Positions 1 to 11,822 of a DNA stretch of 64,000 bases are shown one piece after another (the first letter of the stretch is position 1; each line of letters starts with the position of its first letter). The notes under the pieces are model-generated. The model saw nothing but the letters and a program-made list of their open reading frames with translations. It searched no databases and had not been told where the DNA came from. The DNA is taken from positions 40,182,171 to 40,246,170 of the forward strand of contig CM041776.1 of NCBI GenBank assembly GCA_023374045.1. The letters are read 5' to 3'. Source of the DNA: Limonium bicolor. Lineage: Eukaryota > Streptophyta > Magnoliopsida > Caryophyllales > Plumbaginaceae. A program made the position numbers and the translations under genes.

Positions 1-231
1 TTATACCACGGTTCAGACCTTAACCGTCGTATAAAATCAGTGAGACCGCGTCCGAAAACGGTCTTAAACGACGGTCATAGGAAACCGTGGTATATAGTAC
101 CACTTTTAAACGACGGTTACGAACCGTCGTATATCGATATTTGTAAATATACGACGCGAGCATAAACCACGGTTCCTAACCGTGGTATATAGGTAAAATA
201 ACCGTGGTTAAAAACATTTTTTCTACTAGTG
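1..231. mobile_element. CACTA (En/Spm-type) transposon terminus, truncated by window edge
   Basis: The segment ends at 225-231 in CTAGTG-type sequence preceded by a T-run. On the minus strand this reads CACTAGTAGAAAAAA, a classic CACTA terminal inverted repeat. The 220 bp inside it hold subterminal repeats in both orientations: ACCGTGGTATA and ACCGTCGTATA and their complements, about eight occurrences, several as back-to-back pairs such as CCACGGTTCCTAACCGTGG. Arrays of short inverted motifs next to the terminal repeat are where CACTA transposases bind in known families. No transposase is visible; the rest of the element lies left of the window or it is a deletion derivative. Confidence 0.75.
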
Positions 232-530
232 TATGCTACAATTACAAATTTTATATTACATTTTAAAACAGATTTTCTAATAGACGTGAATAAAGAAGCT
301 ACTAACAAATATATAGATTAATATATACATAATTTATAATTAGAAAAACAACAAAGTTTTGTTACAATAAATAATCATAAATTATTACCTACAGCTGGAT
401 GTAGCCATCCTAGCTACATACAATGGTATTTTAGCCAATTTAAAACAGAAAAGATGAGAGAGAGAGAGAGAGAGCATGGACTGACAGACGATACTGACGG
501 ACGAAACTGGAACGGAGGTGAACTCCATTT
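232..530. other. AT-rich intergenic DNA with (GA)n tract
   Basis: No gene is seen. The stretch holds a short GA microsatellite near 456-473. Near 401-420 there is a self-complementary motif (TGTAGCCA-TCC-TAGCTACA) that recurs in the same orientation near 1282-1300, on the far side of the inverted-repeat element that follows. Confidence 0.6.
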
Positions 531-1266
531 GTTTTCTCTTTTTTTATTAAATAATTATTTTTTTCCTTTATATTTATCAAAACCATAATAACTTTAAATA
601 GTTGTAAATTTTAATATAAGTCCAAAATGAAAAAAAATCATATCATTGTTCACCTAAATTCAAGCTCTTCTAAACAAGACAAGTCATAGATATGTTTTGA
701 CAACTTTTAAAATAAATTATTTTTACATGTATACGATGATATTTTAATGTGAGGATGTACGTACATATTTTAATGTGAGAATGTACATCTATTAATGTGA
801 CGATGTACATGTTCAAATGTGAGAATGTACATGTTCTTAAATGAACATGTGTACATGTTTGTATAACCATCTGTACAAGTTTTCTCCCTTATATGTACAG
901 GTTTTAATATAAGGATGTACATATTTAATGATTCGTACACGTTTGTGTGATCATCTGTATGTTTTTAATGTGAGAATGTAAATGTTTTTACGTGTGGATG
1001 TACATGTTTTAATGACCATCTATACAGGTTTGTATGACCATCTGTACAAGTTTTTTTATGTTATGTACACTATACATGTAAAAAATGTTTTTTTTAAGTT
1101 GTCAGAACATATCCATGACTGGTTTTGTTTTGAAGAGCTTGAATTTAGGTGAACAATGATATAATTGTTTTGAATTTTAGACTTATATATTAAAAGTTAT
1201 AACAATTTAAAGTTTTTTGTGATAAAGAAAGAAAAAGAATAAAAATCTGAAAAAAAAAGAAAAAAA
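531..1266. mobile_element. Foldback/MITE-like element with long inverted arms
   Basis: About 531-712 and 1084-1266 are near-perfect reverse complements. The best matching part is the ~75 bp around 640-710 (TTCACCTAAATTCAAGCTC) against 1088-1165 (GAGCTTGAATTTAGGTGAA). The ~370-bp centre is built from many imperfect copies of TGTACATGTTTTAATGTGA. Similar palindromic motifs (TGTAGCCA..TAGCTACA) lie just outside both arms, at ~401 and ~1282. There is no coding sequence; the small ORF here is by chance. This fits a non-autonomous foldback or long-arm MITE of unassigned superfamily. I did not find a clear target duplication. Confidence 0.6.
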
Positions 1267-3574
1267 CAAGCGCGCGTAGGTATGTAGCCAAGCTGGCTAC
1301 AGCGACCTTTAGCCAAGACAGACTGATAAATAATTGTTAACATTTATATTTAGGTCTATACAAATAACTTCACTATTATCAAACACAATTCTATCAATGG
1401 ATAACAACAATTGTAACTATACATGGTTTTAACACACCAGACTACTTGTTCACATTTGAATAAAAGGAAAATATAATAGTTAATTAGTGAACTTTATTAA
1501 TGTTTACATTATACAAAAAAATAAACAATTTAGTTGTTAAAAAATATGACCTATATATTAATATATGTAGATATAATTAAATATTCAAATTTCATACCTT
1601 ATTTAGCAATATAGTCAAAAGTAAAACTGATTATTATGTCATTCTTAGTAATCATGTACCCCTTCTATCCATAATACAAATATTTTTTAGTTTTTTATTA
1701 CAGATTCTATAAATTAAAAAAATATTGGAATTACTCAAAATAATTTTTAGTATAAGTTTTTAGAAAAATACTACTAGTTTATAACTATTGTTCTATATTA
1801 TTGTTATTAACCTATAATTTAGTATACCAATCTTTATAAAAAAACTAAAAATAAAAAACAGAAAACAAACTTTTTTATATATTAATTTATATATTTCAAT
1901 TTTAATTTAATTTTTGTGTCAATTTTAATACATAATATCATTTGTAAAATATAATTATAAATATTGAAAATTCAAATTAATTTATGAAAAATTAATTTTT
2001 AAATATTAATTAATATTATTAAAATATTCTTGCCTCTTGATTACAGTTTTCTGGACACCTCTGTTTATGGTATATTTATTCTCTTTGCAGCATAAACTAC
2101 TGGTTGTTTTGTTGCTGTTTTGTGCTGGTATATTTGTGGTTGTTTTGAAAATTGTTGTTCGGTAGTGTGGCGGTTTGTGATTTTTGTCAAAAATAGCAAA
2201 CTCAAAAACGCCACATTTATACCACAAAAACACCAACACCGAACGGGGCCTACATGTAAATGTACTACGCTAACTCTTCCGGCAACCACTTGATAATCTC
2301 GTCTCAGTAGCTTTCAAGAGTTGTAAGAAAAACCTTCACAAGAAAAGATAATAATTATAAACATATACATTTACCTATTGTAATTATAGTCGTAACATAT
2401 TATATATATTAAGATATATCAAGATTTTGTACCTTTTCCAATGGATCACTGCACTTAGAAAACACTACAACTATGACATACATGTATCTCATTACATAGT
2501 AGGCGCATTCTTCACCCCCTGGTTGCAACAGACACTATACAAGAAACAAAATAAGGATACATATATAGTAATTTCACGATACGTTGCTAATTAACCATCA
2601 GATATGTAGTTAAATTATATACATTGAAAGTATAATAAAAAAATTAAACATATTATTTATATATTGGTTTAAATGGTATTAAACAAAAAATATATATAAT
2701 CATAAAAACTTTTAAATAAAAAAAATTATAAATTTTATATATTTTATATAGAAACTACAAATTTGATTGCAAGCAAACAAAATAGAAAAAAGAATGATAC
2801 TCTAATTTTTTATAATATTAATTTTAATATTTTAATTCATAAAGTACTACAAAAATTAATAAAATATATTAAAAAAGTAGAAGTGTAAAATATCATAATA
2901 TCAATATATTGGTTAGAATTGTACAAAATATTATATATATATATATATATGTAAAAATAAAAATGTATTATATTATAGAAGCCACAAATTTGATTAAAAA
3001 TATACACACAGACTATACAGTAAATTCAAATTATCATTTTTACTACATTAAGTCAAAACTTTAGCTTGTTAGATATTACTTTTTAAACTTTTAACATTTT
3101 TAATGTCTTCATAATTATATATATACATCAATGTTTTGTTTTTCACAATTTTAACCAATATATATATATATATATATTAATAAACTACAATTTTATGGTG
3201 TTTACTTTTTGTATTCCAGTTTATTAATTTTTTTGGTATTTTGTTAATTAAAAATATTAACATGTGAACTATGTTTATTAACATTTAGAGTATTTTTAAT
3301 CTAAAAAGTTTAGGGTTAGCAATTAATGGTATCAGATGAATCAAAATTATTTTTTGTGGTATTGGAATGCTATTTAAAAAACTGTAATAATTGTGCATTA
3401 ACAAACATTTAGTAGTATTCCGTGAATTTCCCCTTATAATTTGACTATCCTTTATGAAGTTAAAAGAGTGTTCTTGTATATAATTTTTGCTAATGGAATA
3501 AGAATAATGATGAGTTAAAACTACAAAAGTTAATACATTTGAATGTAGTTCTTTTTTAAAAATAAAAATAAAAC
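1267..3574. other. AT-rich intergenic DNA, no gene
   Basis: I see no coding signal in this stretch. It is very AT-rich with (TA)n runs near 2936-2953 and 3155-3180. At ~2090-2252 there is a short repeat with TTTGTGCTG, ATATTTGT and GTTTTGAAAA-TGTTGTT motifs, ending in CACCGAACGGGGCC. It shares these motifs with ~5630-5700 and ~16790-16850. The terminal CCGAACGGGGCC resembles hAT-type MITE ends, but a full element cannot be delimited. Confidence 0.5.
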
Positions 3575-3854
3575 ACGCCTCTATAGATACTGTCAGACAA
3601 AGATGAATCTATAGAAATAGTATAAAAAAATGGGGACTCTTTTAGAGGCGGTTTCTATAAGAACCGCCTCTATAGATATATATAACGGGGAGACTCTTTT
3701 AAAGACGGTTTCTATAAGATCCGCCTCTATAGATATACATAAAAATGGGGAGACTCTTTTAGAGGAAACCAGAAACTGTCTCTATACGCATATATACAAA
3801 AAATTCAGGCGCTGTTTTAGAGGAGGTTTCCCTCAGAAACCGCTTCTAAAGACT
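3575..3854. repeat. CACTA-like subterminal inverted repeat array
   Basis: Three or four units of roughly 70 bp contain the inverted pair GGCGGTTTCTATAAGAACCGCC or variants (AGAGGCGGTTTC / AACCGCCTCTATAGAT). The same AACCGCCTC motif lies inside the adjacent MITE (3855-4005), so this is probably the subterminal region of the same family, partly deleted. The 76-codon ORF here simply follows the repeat units. Confidence 0.6.
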
Positions 3855-4005
3855 CACTAGTACAAAAAAATGACTACTTTATAGGCGGATTTTTTAAGGA
3901 ACCGCCTCCGTAGATACTTTTTGAAGCATAAAACGTCTTATAGAGGCGGTTTCTTCAATAACCGCCTCTAAATGGGTGTCTCAAAAGACCTTTTTTGTAC
4001 TAGTG
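3855..4005. mobile_element. Small CACTA-type MITE
   Basis: This 151-bp element has terminal inverted repeats CACTAGTACAAAAAA at 3855 and, as the reverse complement, at ~3991-4005. Inside are inverted AACCGCCTC / GAGGCGGTT motifs. It encodes nothing. The 3-bp flanks (ACT and TAT) do not match, so the target duplication is lost or the true ends differ. Confidence 0.7.
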
Positions 4006-4215
4006 TATGTTTGTGGTCTCAAAGCAACAGTTCAAGGTCATAGACAAAAGTCAAAATTGACCAACACTTGAAATTATAAGCCTGAGTTAGGTAATCAATA
4101 ACTTATTTAACTCTCATAATATGTAAAAAAGCATAAAAGTCATAAGCTACTTCACGTAAAAGAAGGAAGTCATAATTAATTTAAGCCTTAGTTATTTGTA
4201 AGGGTGAAGGAGCTT

Positions 4216-4256
<41 letters not shown>

Positions 4257-4345
4257 CGATGTTTAGAACCTTGAAAACGTTCATACCAAGTTCCCAAACA
4301 TATATAAATCCCTAATGTTTTTTTCCCAGACCAATAGTTTAGAAC
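4006..4345. other. Intergenic DNA with (TA)n microsatellite
   Basis: No gene is seen. A (TA)n run of ~34 bp lies at 4218-4251. The segment ends where the duplicated block begins (TCGGTGTGAC at 4346). Confidence 0.6.
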
Positions 4346-4675
4346 TCGGTGTGACTAGATTCCTGTGAACTAACTAGAACTAAAAAGTTTAGGCTACGCA
4401 ACTTAGCTTAATGACTTTAGTTATAGTTCGGATGTAGAACATATCTAGAGTGTGGGGATTTTGAAGTGCAAACCAATAACAGCACGTTGTCTAAATTGGC
4501 TAAAGTTGAGATAGGGGATAACACTATAGATTCTTAATTAAAAGCCTGAATGATATCTTTGACGAACAAATCCGGTGCAATATTTTATTTTGGAATCACA
4601 GCTGTGGAAAATTCTCACTTTTTATCAAACTAACTTAATTCATGAATTAAGACTTTAGACCCGGCTAGCTTGCTA

Positions 4676-4740
4676 CACGTGCCTTTATTTCTACTACTAC
4701 GCTCGTACCTCATGCAAACTATATACGCTCATATATAAAG
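4676..4740 (+). promoter_or_regulatory. Putative core promoter of GDSL gene 1 (G-box and TATA box)
   Basis: A TATATAAAG box lies at 4732-4740, 58 bp before the ATG. A palindromic CACGTG G-box is at 4676-4681. The spacing suits a transcription start around 4765-4770 with a short leader. G-boxes bind bHLH or bZIP factors; which, if any, acts here is unknown. Confidence 0.5.
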
Positions 4741-4797
4741 ATAAGACACACACACATGCCAGGAGTCACATATTCCACCATTAATACCACTTGAGAT

Positions 4798-7700
4798 ATG
4801 GGAAAAACAATTTTATTTGTTACACTAGTATCGTTATGGAGCTCAAGTTGGGTTCAAGCTTCTGGTTCCCAACTGATTCCATACTTCTTTTGTTTTGGTG
4901 ACTCAATTTCTGATGTTGGCACAAACAGTGATCGGCTTACCCTGGCTAGAGCTGATTACCTACCATACGGTATTGACTTCAAAGGTGGGATACCCACTGG
5001 TAGGTTTAGCAACGGCCGAATTTATGTTGATTTCTTATGTAAGTCAGCTCCCCATAAATCTCTCTTTTTGTCCAATATATGTTTCCGTTACTGATACATC
5101 AGTTTATACTTAATAGTTAATTGGATTGTTGGGTTTCCTTGCTCATATACATATCTGATGTGCTATTGTAGTTATACGTATCTTACAATTTCCTAAATCA
5201 GCGGGGATCAAACAGTAATGGTAGATTAATTTGTGTTGAAGTGTGCTTTTAACTCAATAGATATGTGCCTTTGGAGACCCTTCCGCCAATACTTGTTAAA
5301 AAATTTTAATTTAAGTTTCATTTTAATCTATCAAATTAATCATTCCAAACTTTGCTTGTTTATCTGGAACTTTTTTTTTTTATGAGTATGGCTTTGGCCA
5401 TTTTATTAAAAATTCCGTTAGGGCCAGACGGGTGGGCTAAAACGAGCTTATTAAAACCTTGTTGAGAAAAAAACGACAGGGAAAAGCATAGAGAATAAAA
5501 AAAGTACCTATAGTAAAAATACCCTAATATCATTACCAAAGCCCAAACAAAATAACAGAAAACACTAGGGCTCTGTTAGGCATGGCTGTTTTAGTAGTAT
5601 ATTTGGTAACAGGTTTACGCTGGCATATTTGCTGGTAGGTTTGTGCTGACATATTTGTAGCTGTTTTGAAAACTGTTGTTTGTCAGTGTGGCATATAGCA
5701 GCATATTTGGTTAAGTTAGTTATATGTAGTGTGTTTACCGTTTCTGTTTTACAATTACAATTTATTATATTACACTACGTAACTTTATTTTGTTAGTAAA
5801 AATAAATAGAAAAATTCACAAACAATATATTAATAAGTATTTAATTTACAAAAAAAACCCTAAGATAACAAAGAAAAAAAATATTTATATAACCATTAAA
5901 ATTTAATTTAAATTATTTAAGTTAAAATTTTATTTTCCAAACAATATATTCTATTTTCTTAATTTTATCATTTTACAAACATAAAAGCGTAAAAAAAGAG
6001 AACAAGCGTTTCAAATTTCGGATAATGTGTGTGAATTTATTTAGTGAAATTGTAACTTTTAATAAATATATAATTTTTGTAACAAGTGTGATTTTTTAAT
6101 TTATTAATCTATGTGGTATTCAATAATATATTGTAAATTAGTATTATTAATGTGGTTTTTTTTAAATTTGGTTAAAGAAGTAGTACTATTTTTTATAAAT
6201 TATTTGAAGCATTGTGTAATTTGTAACAAATAAAATAAGTTGTAAAAGATGTCATAAGCTAAGTAGCTTTTTTAATCAGTAGTCATGGTAATTGCATTAT
6301 AAAGGGAGAAAAGAAGCGGAAGTGGAATGAAAGCGCAGAAATGAAAAAGTAGCATTTGTTGAAGGCATTTATGCTCTTTAACCGAACAACAAAACAAATA
6401 AATGTGGCTAAAGTAGCACATGCCAACATATATGCCGGCATATATGTTGCATTTTTTGTTAGGCAAACGCTTCATAGGAAAAAAGTGTGTGCGTGTGTGG
6501 GGGGGGGGGGGGGGGGGGGAGGGGGGGGGGAGGGAGGGAGGGAGGACGGGGGGGCATATAAAACAGAGAATACAAGAACAAAAAGAAAATGAAAAGTCAG
6601 AACACGATTTAATTTAATTAGAAAGTAGGGGGAAAAGTCCATCATGCTGAAAGACTCCGAAACACATAGAGATCCGGTCAACTAGGCTGTGTTTCTTAGC
6701 AACGACCTATTGTTAGTATGTTGCAACCAAAAAACTTCATCTTGGTGTTTAGGGAGCCATGAGTGAGTAGCGAGGTGAGAGAAGAGAATGCGCACGGTGG
6801 AGCCAGTTTTGAGTGAGGGGTCTCAAGGCAAGAGAGAGAATGTGTTATCCCACTTTTAAGCATAGTGGAATAAACAAACTGCTAGAAAAGATACCGTCAG
6901 TGTTACCTTACCATAAGAGAATGTCGCTTTCTCCATGTGGGACTGGTGTAGGGGCCGCATTTAGGTGGCCAAAGAGAGACTCAACTAGCTGTGATTAGAG
7001 GTGATTATTCGGGTGGGCGGGCCGGGGGGTAGAGAGAATTTTTAGGCAAGTCGGGTCTAGTTAACCTATTCGGGCCTAGTTTTTGATTTTTCGGGCTAGG
7101 TTAGGCCTAGTTTTTCCAACTGTACCAGTGCTCGTTCCGCATATCTAGCTTTTCATTTTTTATATAAAATTAATTTAAAAATATTTTATTAATTTAATTT
7201 ATAATTATATATATATAATTTATAAAGTATCTTTATTTTCAATATGTATTAAATAAAATTAAATTTAATATATATTTTATTATTTAAAAAGAATAATAAA
7301 TAATATAAAAATCAGGCCACTGAGCTTGTCCTCAGGCTTAGAAATGTGCCATAACCTATATTTCTTTCAAGGCTACTTTTTTTTTTGTCCAGGCCCACCC
7401 AAAAACGCAATGGGCCGGGCATGTCGAGCTTTTTCTTGGCCGGGTCGGGCTAGACTACCGGGCAGGGCACATTATGATCACATCTAGCTGTTATTCATAG
7501 ACAAAAAGTTTGCCAACACAAGTTCCATAGCCACTTGTACCCATCCTACACTCAAACTTCAAACACTTTTGCAAGCTACTAATCTGATATAGAGTAGAGA
7601 CTAGGGAATGCTAAACATAGAGGCTTGTATCGATCCAAGGAAGATACCAGTATTGAACCTTCACACCATTTCTACTTAACCATTGGAAGTTGTTACATAA

Positions 7701-10700
7701 GGTGGAGGCTAGGCGGTTGTTCCATCCTCTTAGTGAGACAATGGTTTCAAGGCTCTTTTATGGGTTATCTTGCCAAAAATTATCATAAAGAGGGGGAGAG
7801 AGGGATACCATACAGGAGCCCACGACCTTTTTAGAGAGTCGCTTGCCTTATGGTATTTCCACCACCATTTGAAAACAAGCTCTACATTTCTGGTTTCATG
7901 GTTAGATACACCGTACTACCTTGAACTCTTAATTAGCAAGCTTATCCAAGAAACTAGGGGTATGCCTCTACCATTTGCCCATATTAGAAATCGTTGAAGT
8001 TTATTTATCTGATGGATGATAGTCTTTGTAATTTTAATGAGGCTCATGTAGTAGATAGGATGACTTTCTAGGACTTCCTTGATTTGCACAATTTTTCTAG
8101 CACAAGAAAGTGAGTTTGCCTTCCAGATGCTTAACACATGTTAGTTTTCTTCACTACCGGATCCCACGTCTTTAGAAGATTGCGGTTAGCCCCCAAAGGC
8201 CACTCTAAGTAAGTGAAGGCTATGGAGGAGATATGTCATTCGAAGATTGTTTCAATCACAGCTATTAAAATAGAAGACATGAAGAGCGGATAAGTAGTTG
8301 TTTTTTCCAGTTTACCTCAAGTCTGACATATCTGCGAATATACCAATGAGTCATTTAGCGACCTCTAGCTATATTTGTTGTGGATGGCTGATGATGAGGA
8401 GGTTGTCATCTACAAAACTGGAGATGAGACGAGTTGGACCATATTTGTCCCAATATTTTAATTCAATCCGATCTATAGCGAGAATGAAGTTGTTCAAGAG
8501 CCACCTTAAGGATTCTGCAATGATAAATGATTAGGAGTAGAGAAATTGGCTCACCTTGGTGGAGTCCTCTCTTAGGTTTGAAGGGTCGGGACGGAACACC
8601 ATTGGTAAGGATAGATAATGGAAGTAGAAATGATCTCGTAAATCCATTTCCTCAATCTCGGATAAAAGTCCAGACACTCTAGGATGTGGTCCAGATATTG
8701 CCACGAGACACTGTCAAAATCATTTCAAGATGTGTCTTCTTGACTTTAACAAGCTAATGATTGCATTTGCAATTAGAGGTCCTTCTAGGATGTGTCTTCC
8801 GTTGATGTAAGTAGCTTGAGTCTCACCAATGATCTTGTCCATGACGAGGCTTAGGAACTTTGCCAAGATTTTGGAGATTACTTTATTTATCATATCAATG
8901 ACGGTTATCAGTGTGAAGTCTTTGATTTTTAAGGATGAGAGTGATCCATGAGATATTAATGTTATGAGGTTTTTTTACCAGATGAAGAAGCTTTTAACTG
9001 TTTTAGGAAAATCGTTTCCAATTACGTGCCAGAGATGTTTTATGAAGTTGAAGTTTAGAAACATCATACCCAGTGCTTTTTTATTATCACAGTTTCATAC
9101 TATTGACGAACTTAAACATCGGTTGGGATTGTGATATAGGGATGTTTGCGGGGACATCCCAACGTGAGGGTGAATAAGGGGTATGCTTCCAAAGACACGA
9201 GGTGAGGCAAACAAAATAGCATATCACATGCTTAATCTGCATCGGATCTAAGGTGATCGACCATCATTGATTAGGAAGGTAATCCTATTTGATTTTGCTC
9301 ACAATTGTCAGTGGAAGAAAGTTGTGTTCAAGTCACCTTAAGAAATTTCTCTCTTGATATAGCTGATGCCAGTGGCGCTTCTGTTGGCCAATAATTTTAA
9401 CACTCGGCTCTTAATGGCTCTACATCTTGATAACCTTTCCTCATTAGGACCGATGCCTCATCTTCATGGGCAATGATTCCACGACCTTGTTGGATTTCTC
9501 AAGCTTCGAATCCATGTGCCAGAAACAGTTTTATTCTAGTTCCTCACTAGGGCTTGATTTGTTTTAGTTTTTTCGGGGTCGCTAAGGCCATATCATTCCC
9601 ACTACTGGTTGAGCAAAGAGGTTAAGTATTTATGCTTGAGCCAAGCTTCCATTGCCCTAATAGGTTTTGGAGCCCCAATCTGATCTGGACAAACTTATCC
9701 ATAAGAACCGATGATTGAAAAGTCTCCAAGGCCTTGCTTTCATAATGATATCTAGATACTGGGCCCACCATCATGGTTGTGTAAAGGCTCTATCTATTCT
9801 GCTCATGGATCCCAAGATGTCGCTCACAGTGAAATCACCTACTAGATTTATCCCTGAGACTTCCATTGATCTCAACAAGTCGCTAAAATCGTGCATCCCT
9901 CTTGTAGTGTAGCTTTTTCTTCTCCCTTGTTTTTCTACCTTTTACGGTGTCTCACTAAAATCTCTTGAGTGGTTAGGTAAAAAAGGTGTTGCTGGTTTCT
10001 AATTTCTCTCTACATATTCCGCCCGTCTCTTAAACAGGTGACATCAAACACAATCAATGAGAACTTTGAGAACTTTTGTTATGTTCTGATTCTGTACATG
10101 CCTAATACCAATCGTGATGTACATATACTAATGGTGTAAAGTACAAACAGATAAAGTAAAAAACAAAAGATAAAGATTTGTAACTAGTGAAAATCTGAAC
10201 TTATACTAATTACAATATACAAATTAGTCAAGTGGGATGGGTTGTGTTGTGCAGCCCATGACTTGTATCACGTAGCCCATTATTCCAGTAATAAGAATGT
10301 ATAGGCCTTTTAACTTTTTGTACTTAAAATTAGATTGCAGATTAGTAACTATTCATCTGTTAAGTTGGTTTGTGAATAACCTTACGGCTGATAATTACTT
10401 GATCTGTATAGAGATTGAGTATATAGAATCTTTCATAACTTATTGATTTTGACTACAGGCGAGTTGTTGGGACTTGAGTATTGTATTCCGCCCTTCGACT
10501 TCAACCTGAATGAGATTCAACAGAATGATAGCAGGCCCCTGCAGGGTGTTGACTACGCATCTGGTGGAGCTACAATTCTCGCCACTGGTTTAGTGGTATA
10601 TAAATTGATAAATATATTATATGTATATTCCAATACATAATTTATATCGAATTCATCATCTTTTGATTTGACCCAGTGGTAGGAGATATTTATATATACT

Positions 10701-11822
10701 ACTACATTACAAAGTTAAATGATGGAAAGGTGACTAATAGTAGCTATTTAACCAAATGTAGGTCAACGTTTTAACCCTTGACAAGCAGATACTAGCACAT
10801 AAGTTGGTTGTGGACAAACTTCGTGCTAAGGGGATTTCTTCAATACAAAATTTGTTAAGAAAATCCTTATACACAGTGAGTATTGGAGTTAATGATTACA
10901 TCGATCTCTACATTCCTCTTTCAGCTACCCCAGATATCTATGCTGCTAAGGTTCCGGGATATACCAAGACTCTTATTGACAACTATAGAGAACAAATAGA
11001 GGTATGTCTTTGTAACTTCTTTTGAAACAGATATACTTCTATGGGAGACAAAATTTTGATTTACTTTTATAGATATTATTCAATTTATATGCATTAAGTA
11101 TTTCTCAAAACCATTATTATAAAAACTTAACTTGAGCTGCCTTCCTATTTTATAGTCTCTTTATGACCTCGGCGCGAGGAAAATAGCATTATTTGGGCAG
11201 CTACTGTTTGGGTGTTTGCCTTTCATTGTTGATATAAGCAATCCATCAACAAAGAACTTCAAGTGTGTGGACGTTGCCAATTACGCTGTGATGCATTTTA
11301 ACACCGAGCTTGTTTCCCTAGTAGATGAGCTCAATCACAGATTCACTGATGCTCAGTTTATCTTCGTCAATGTTTCACAATTTCAGCTGTCTACAATGCC
11401 TGGTTTGTTTACATACAAGAAAATTAATATACTAGCATTCTATTTATTATTGATTTGGTCATTATTATTATTATTATTGTGTGTTCAATCTTTATAGACT
11501 AAATTGAAAGGAGTTTGATGTTGATGTGTTTATTTTCAATCAATTTCTTTCAACTGCTGCTGCCTATTATTCATTTGAAGTGACTAAAAATCTTGCAGAT
11601 TTCAAAGTGACAAATCAAAGTTGTTGCAAAACACAATATCTGATTTCGGCACCGTCTTGTATACCGCGGACAACACCATGCAACAATAGGGATGAATACT
11701 ACTGGTGGGATAAATTACATCCCTCGGAGTCAGTACATATGATCATTGCAAATAGAGCTTACCAGTCATCAACTCCAAATGATACCTACCCTTTCGGAAT
11801 CAGCGACTTAGTAAGGCTTTAG
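4798..11822 (+). CDS. GDSL esterase/lipase, copy 1 (five exons, intact)
   Basis: Likely a secreted SGNH-hydrolase-fold ester hydrolase; the natural substrate cannot be read from sequence. Exons by splice signals and frame: 4798-5038, 10459-10595, 10762-11001, 11156-11402, 11599-11822. All introns are GT-AG and the joins keep one frame of 362 codons, the usual length for plant GDSL lipases. Residues 1-21 form a signal peptide ending ..WVQA. Block I is FCFGDSISD with nucleophile Ser36. YASGGATIL (~113-121) supplies the block II glycine. SIGVND (166-171) is block III with oxyanion-hole Asn170, and WWDKLHP holds the catalytic Asp326 and His329. A GARK motif begins exon 4. Intron 1 is 5.4 kb and full of transposon remnants. 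The exon 2 donor could lie 3 bp earlier (10592). The start is the first ATG after a TATA box and opens the signal peptide. Cell-wall, cuticle or defence roles known in the family are only possibilities here. Confidence 0.93.
5039..6992 (+). other. GDSL gene 1 intron 1, 5' part
   Basis: This is intronic, with no coding sequence. ~5575-5700 repeats the GCATATTTG / GCTGTTTTGAAAA motifs also seen at ~2100-2200. 5750-6250 is AT-rich. ~6700-6980 is a moderately GC-richer block containing TGTTATCCCACTTTTAAGC, reminiscent of small LTR/TRIM sequences but not assignable. The whole stretch recurs in copy 2. Confidence 0.6.
6499..6554 (+). repeat. Poly-G / G-rich tract in intron 1 (copy 1)
   Basis: Runs of 21 and 10 consecutive G are followed by GGGA repeats and a final run of 7 G. 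The tract could form G-quadruplexes on the coding strand, hence in the pre-mRNA. The counterpart in copy 2 (17657-17694) has a different length and lacks the GGGA repeats. Confidence 0.9.
6993..7483. mobile_element. hAT-like MITE with 8-bp target duplication (copy 1)
   Basis: The element begins GATTAGAGGTGATTATTCGGG and ends GGGCACATTATGATCACAT, with partly complementary GC-rich inner ends (GGGCGGGCCGG and GGCCGGGTCGGGC). CTAGCTGT directly flanks both sides (6985-6992 and 7484-7491), an 8-bp target duplication as expected for hAT transposition. The middle is AT-rich and non-coding. This class of AGAGGTG..GGGCCGGG elements is common in plant genomes. Confidence 0.75.
7620..9960 (-). mobile_element. 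Degraded L1-type LINE, antisense in intron 1 (copy 1)
   Basis: Read on the minus strand, fragments appear in the order of a LINE ORF2. An endonuclease C-terminal piece (GDFTVSDILGS..SRIDRAF, ~9850-9760) comes first. Then a reverse-transcriptase piece with the HQGEP box (cf. RQGDP), ~8640-8590. Then the post-RT region (SCARKIVQIKEVLESHPIYYMS, ~8110-8045), and finally a VFKWWWKYH motif near 7870. Stops and frameshifts break every part, so it is dead. It lies antisense to the host gene. No clean poly-A tail or target duplication was found. Confidence 0.8.
9961..10458 (+). other. GDSL gene 1 intron 1, 3' end
   Basis: Ordinary AT-rich intron sequence ending in the acceptor TTGACTACAG just before exon 2. 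I see no other element. Confidence 0.6.

Noticed and set aside
4218..4251. (TA)n tract as a matrix or origin signal
   Set aside because: A plain microsatellite; nothing else supports a special role.
5575..6480. Possible hAT element delimited by two TGTTAGGCA motifs
   Set aside because: The motifs are in direct, not inverted, orientation and no target duplication was found.
6700..6985. Possible Cassandra TRIM LTR
   Set aside because: A TGTTATCCCAC motif is present but there is no 5S-rRNA-like box or paired LTR.
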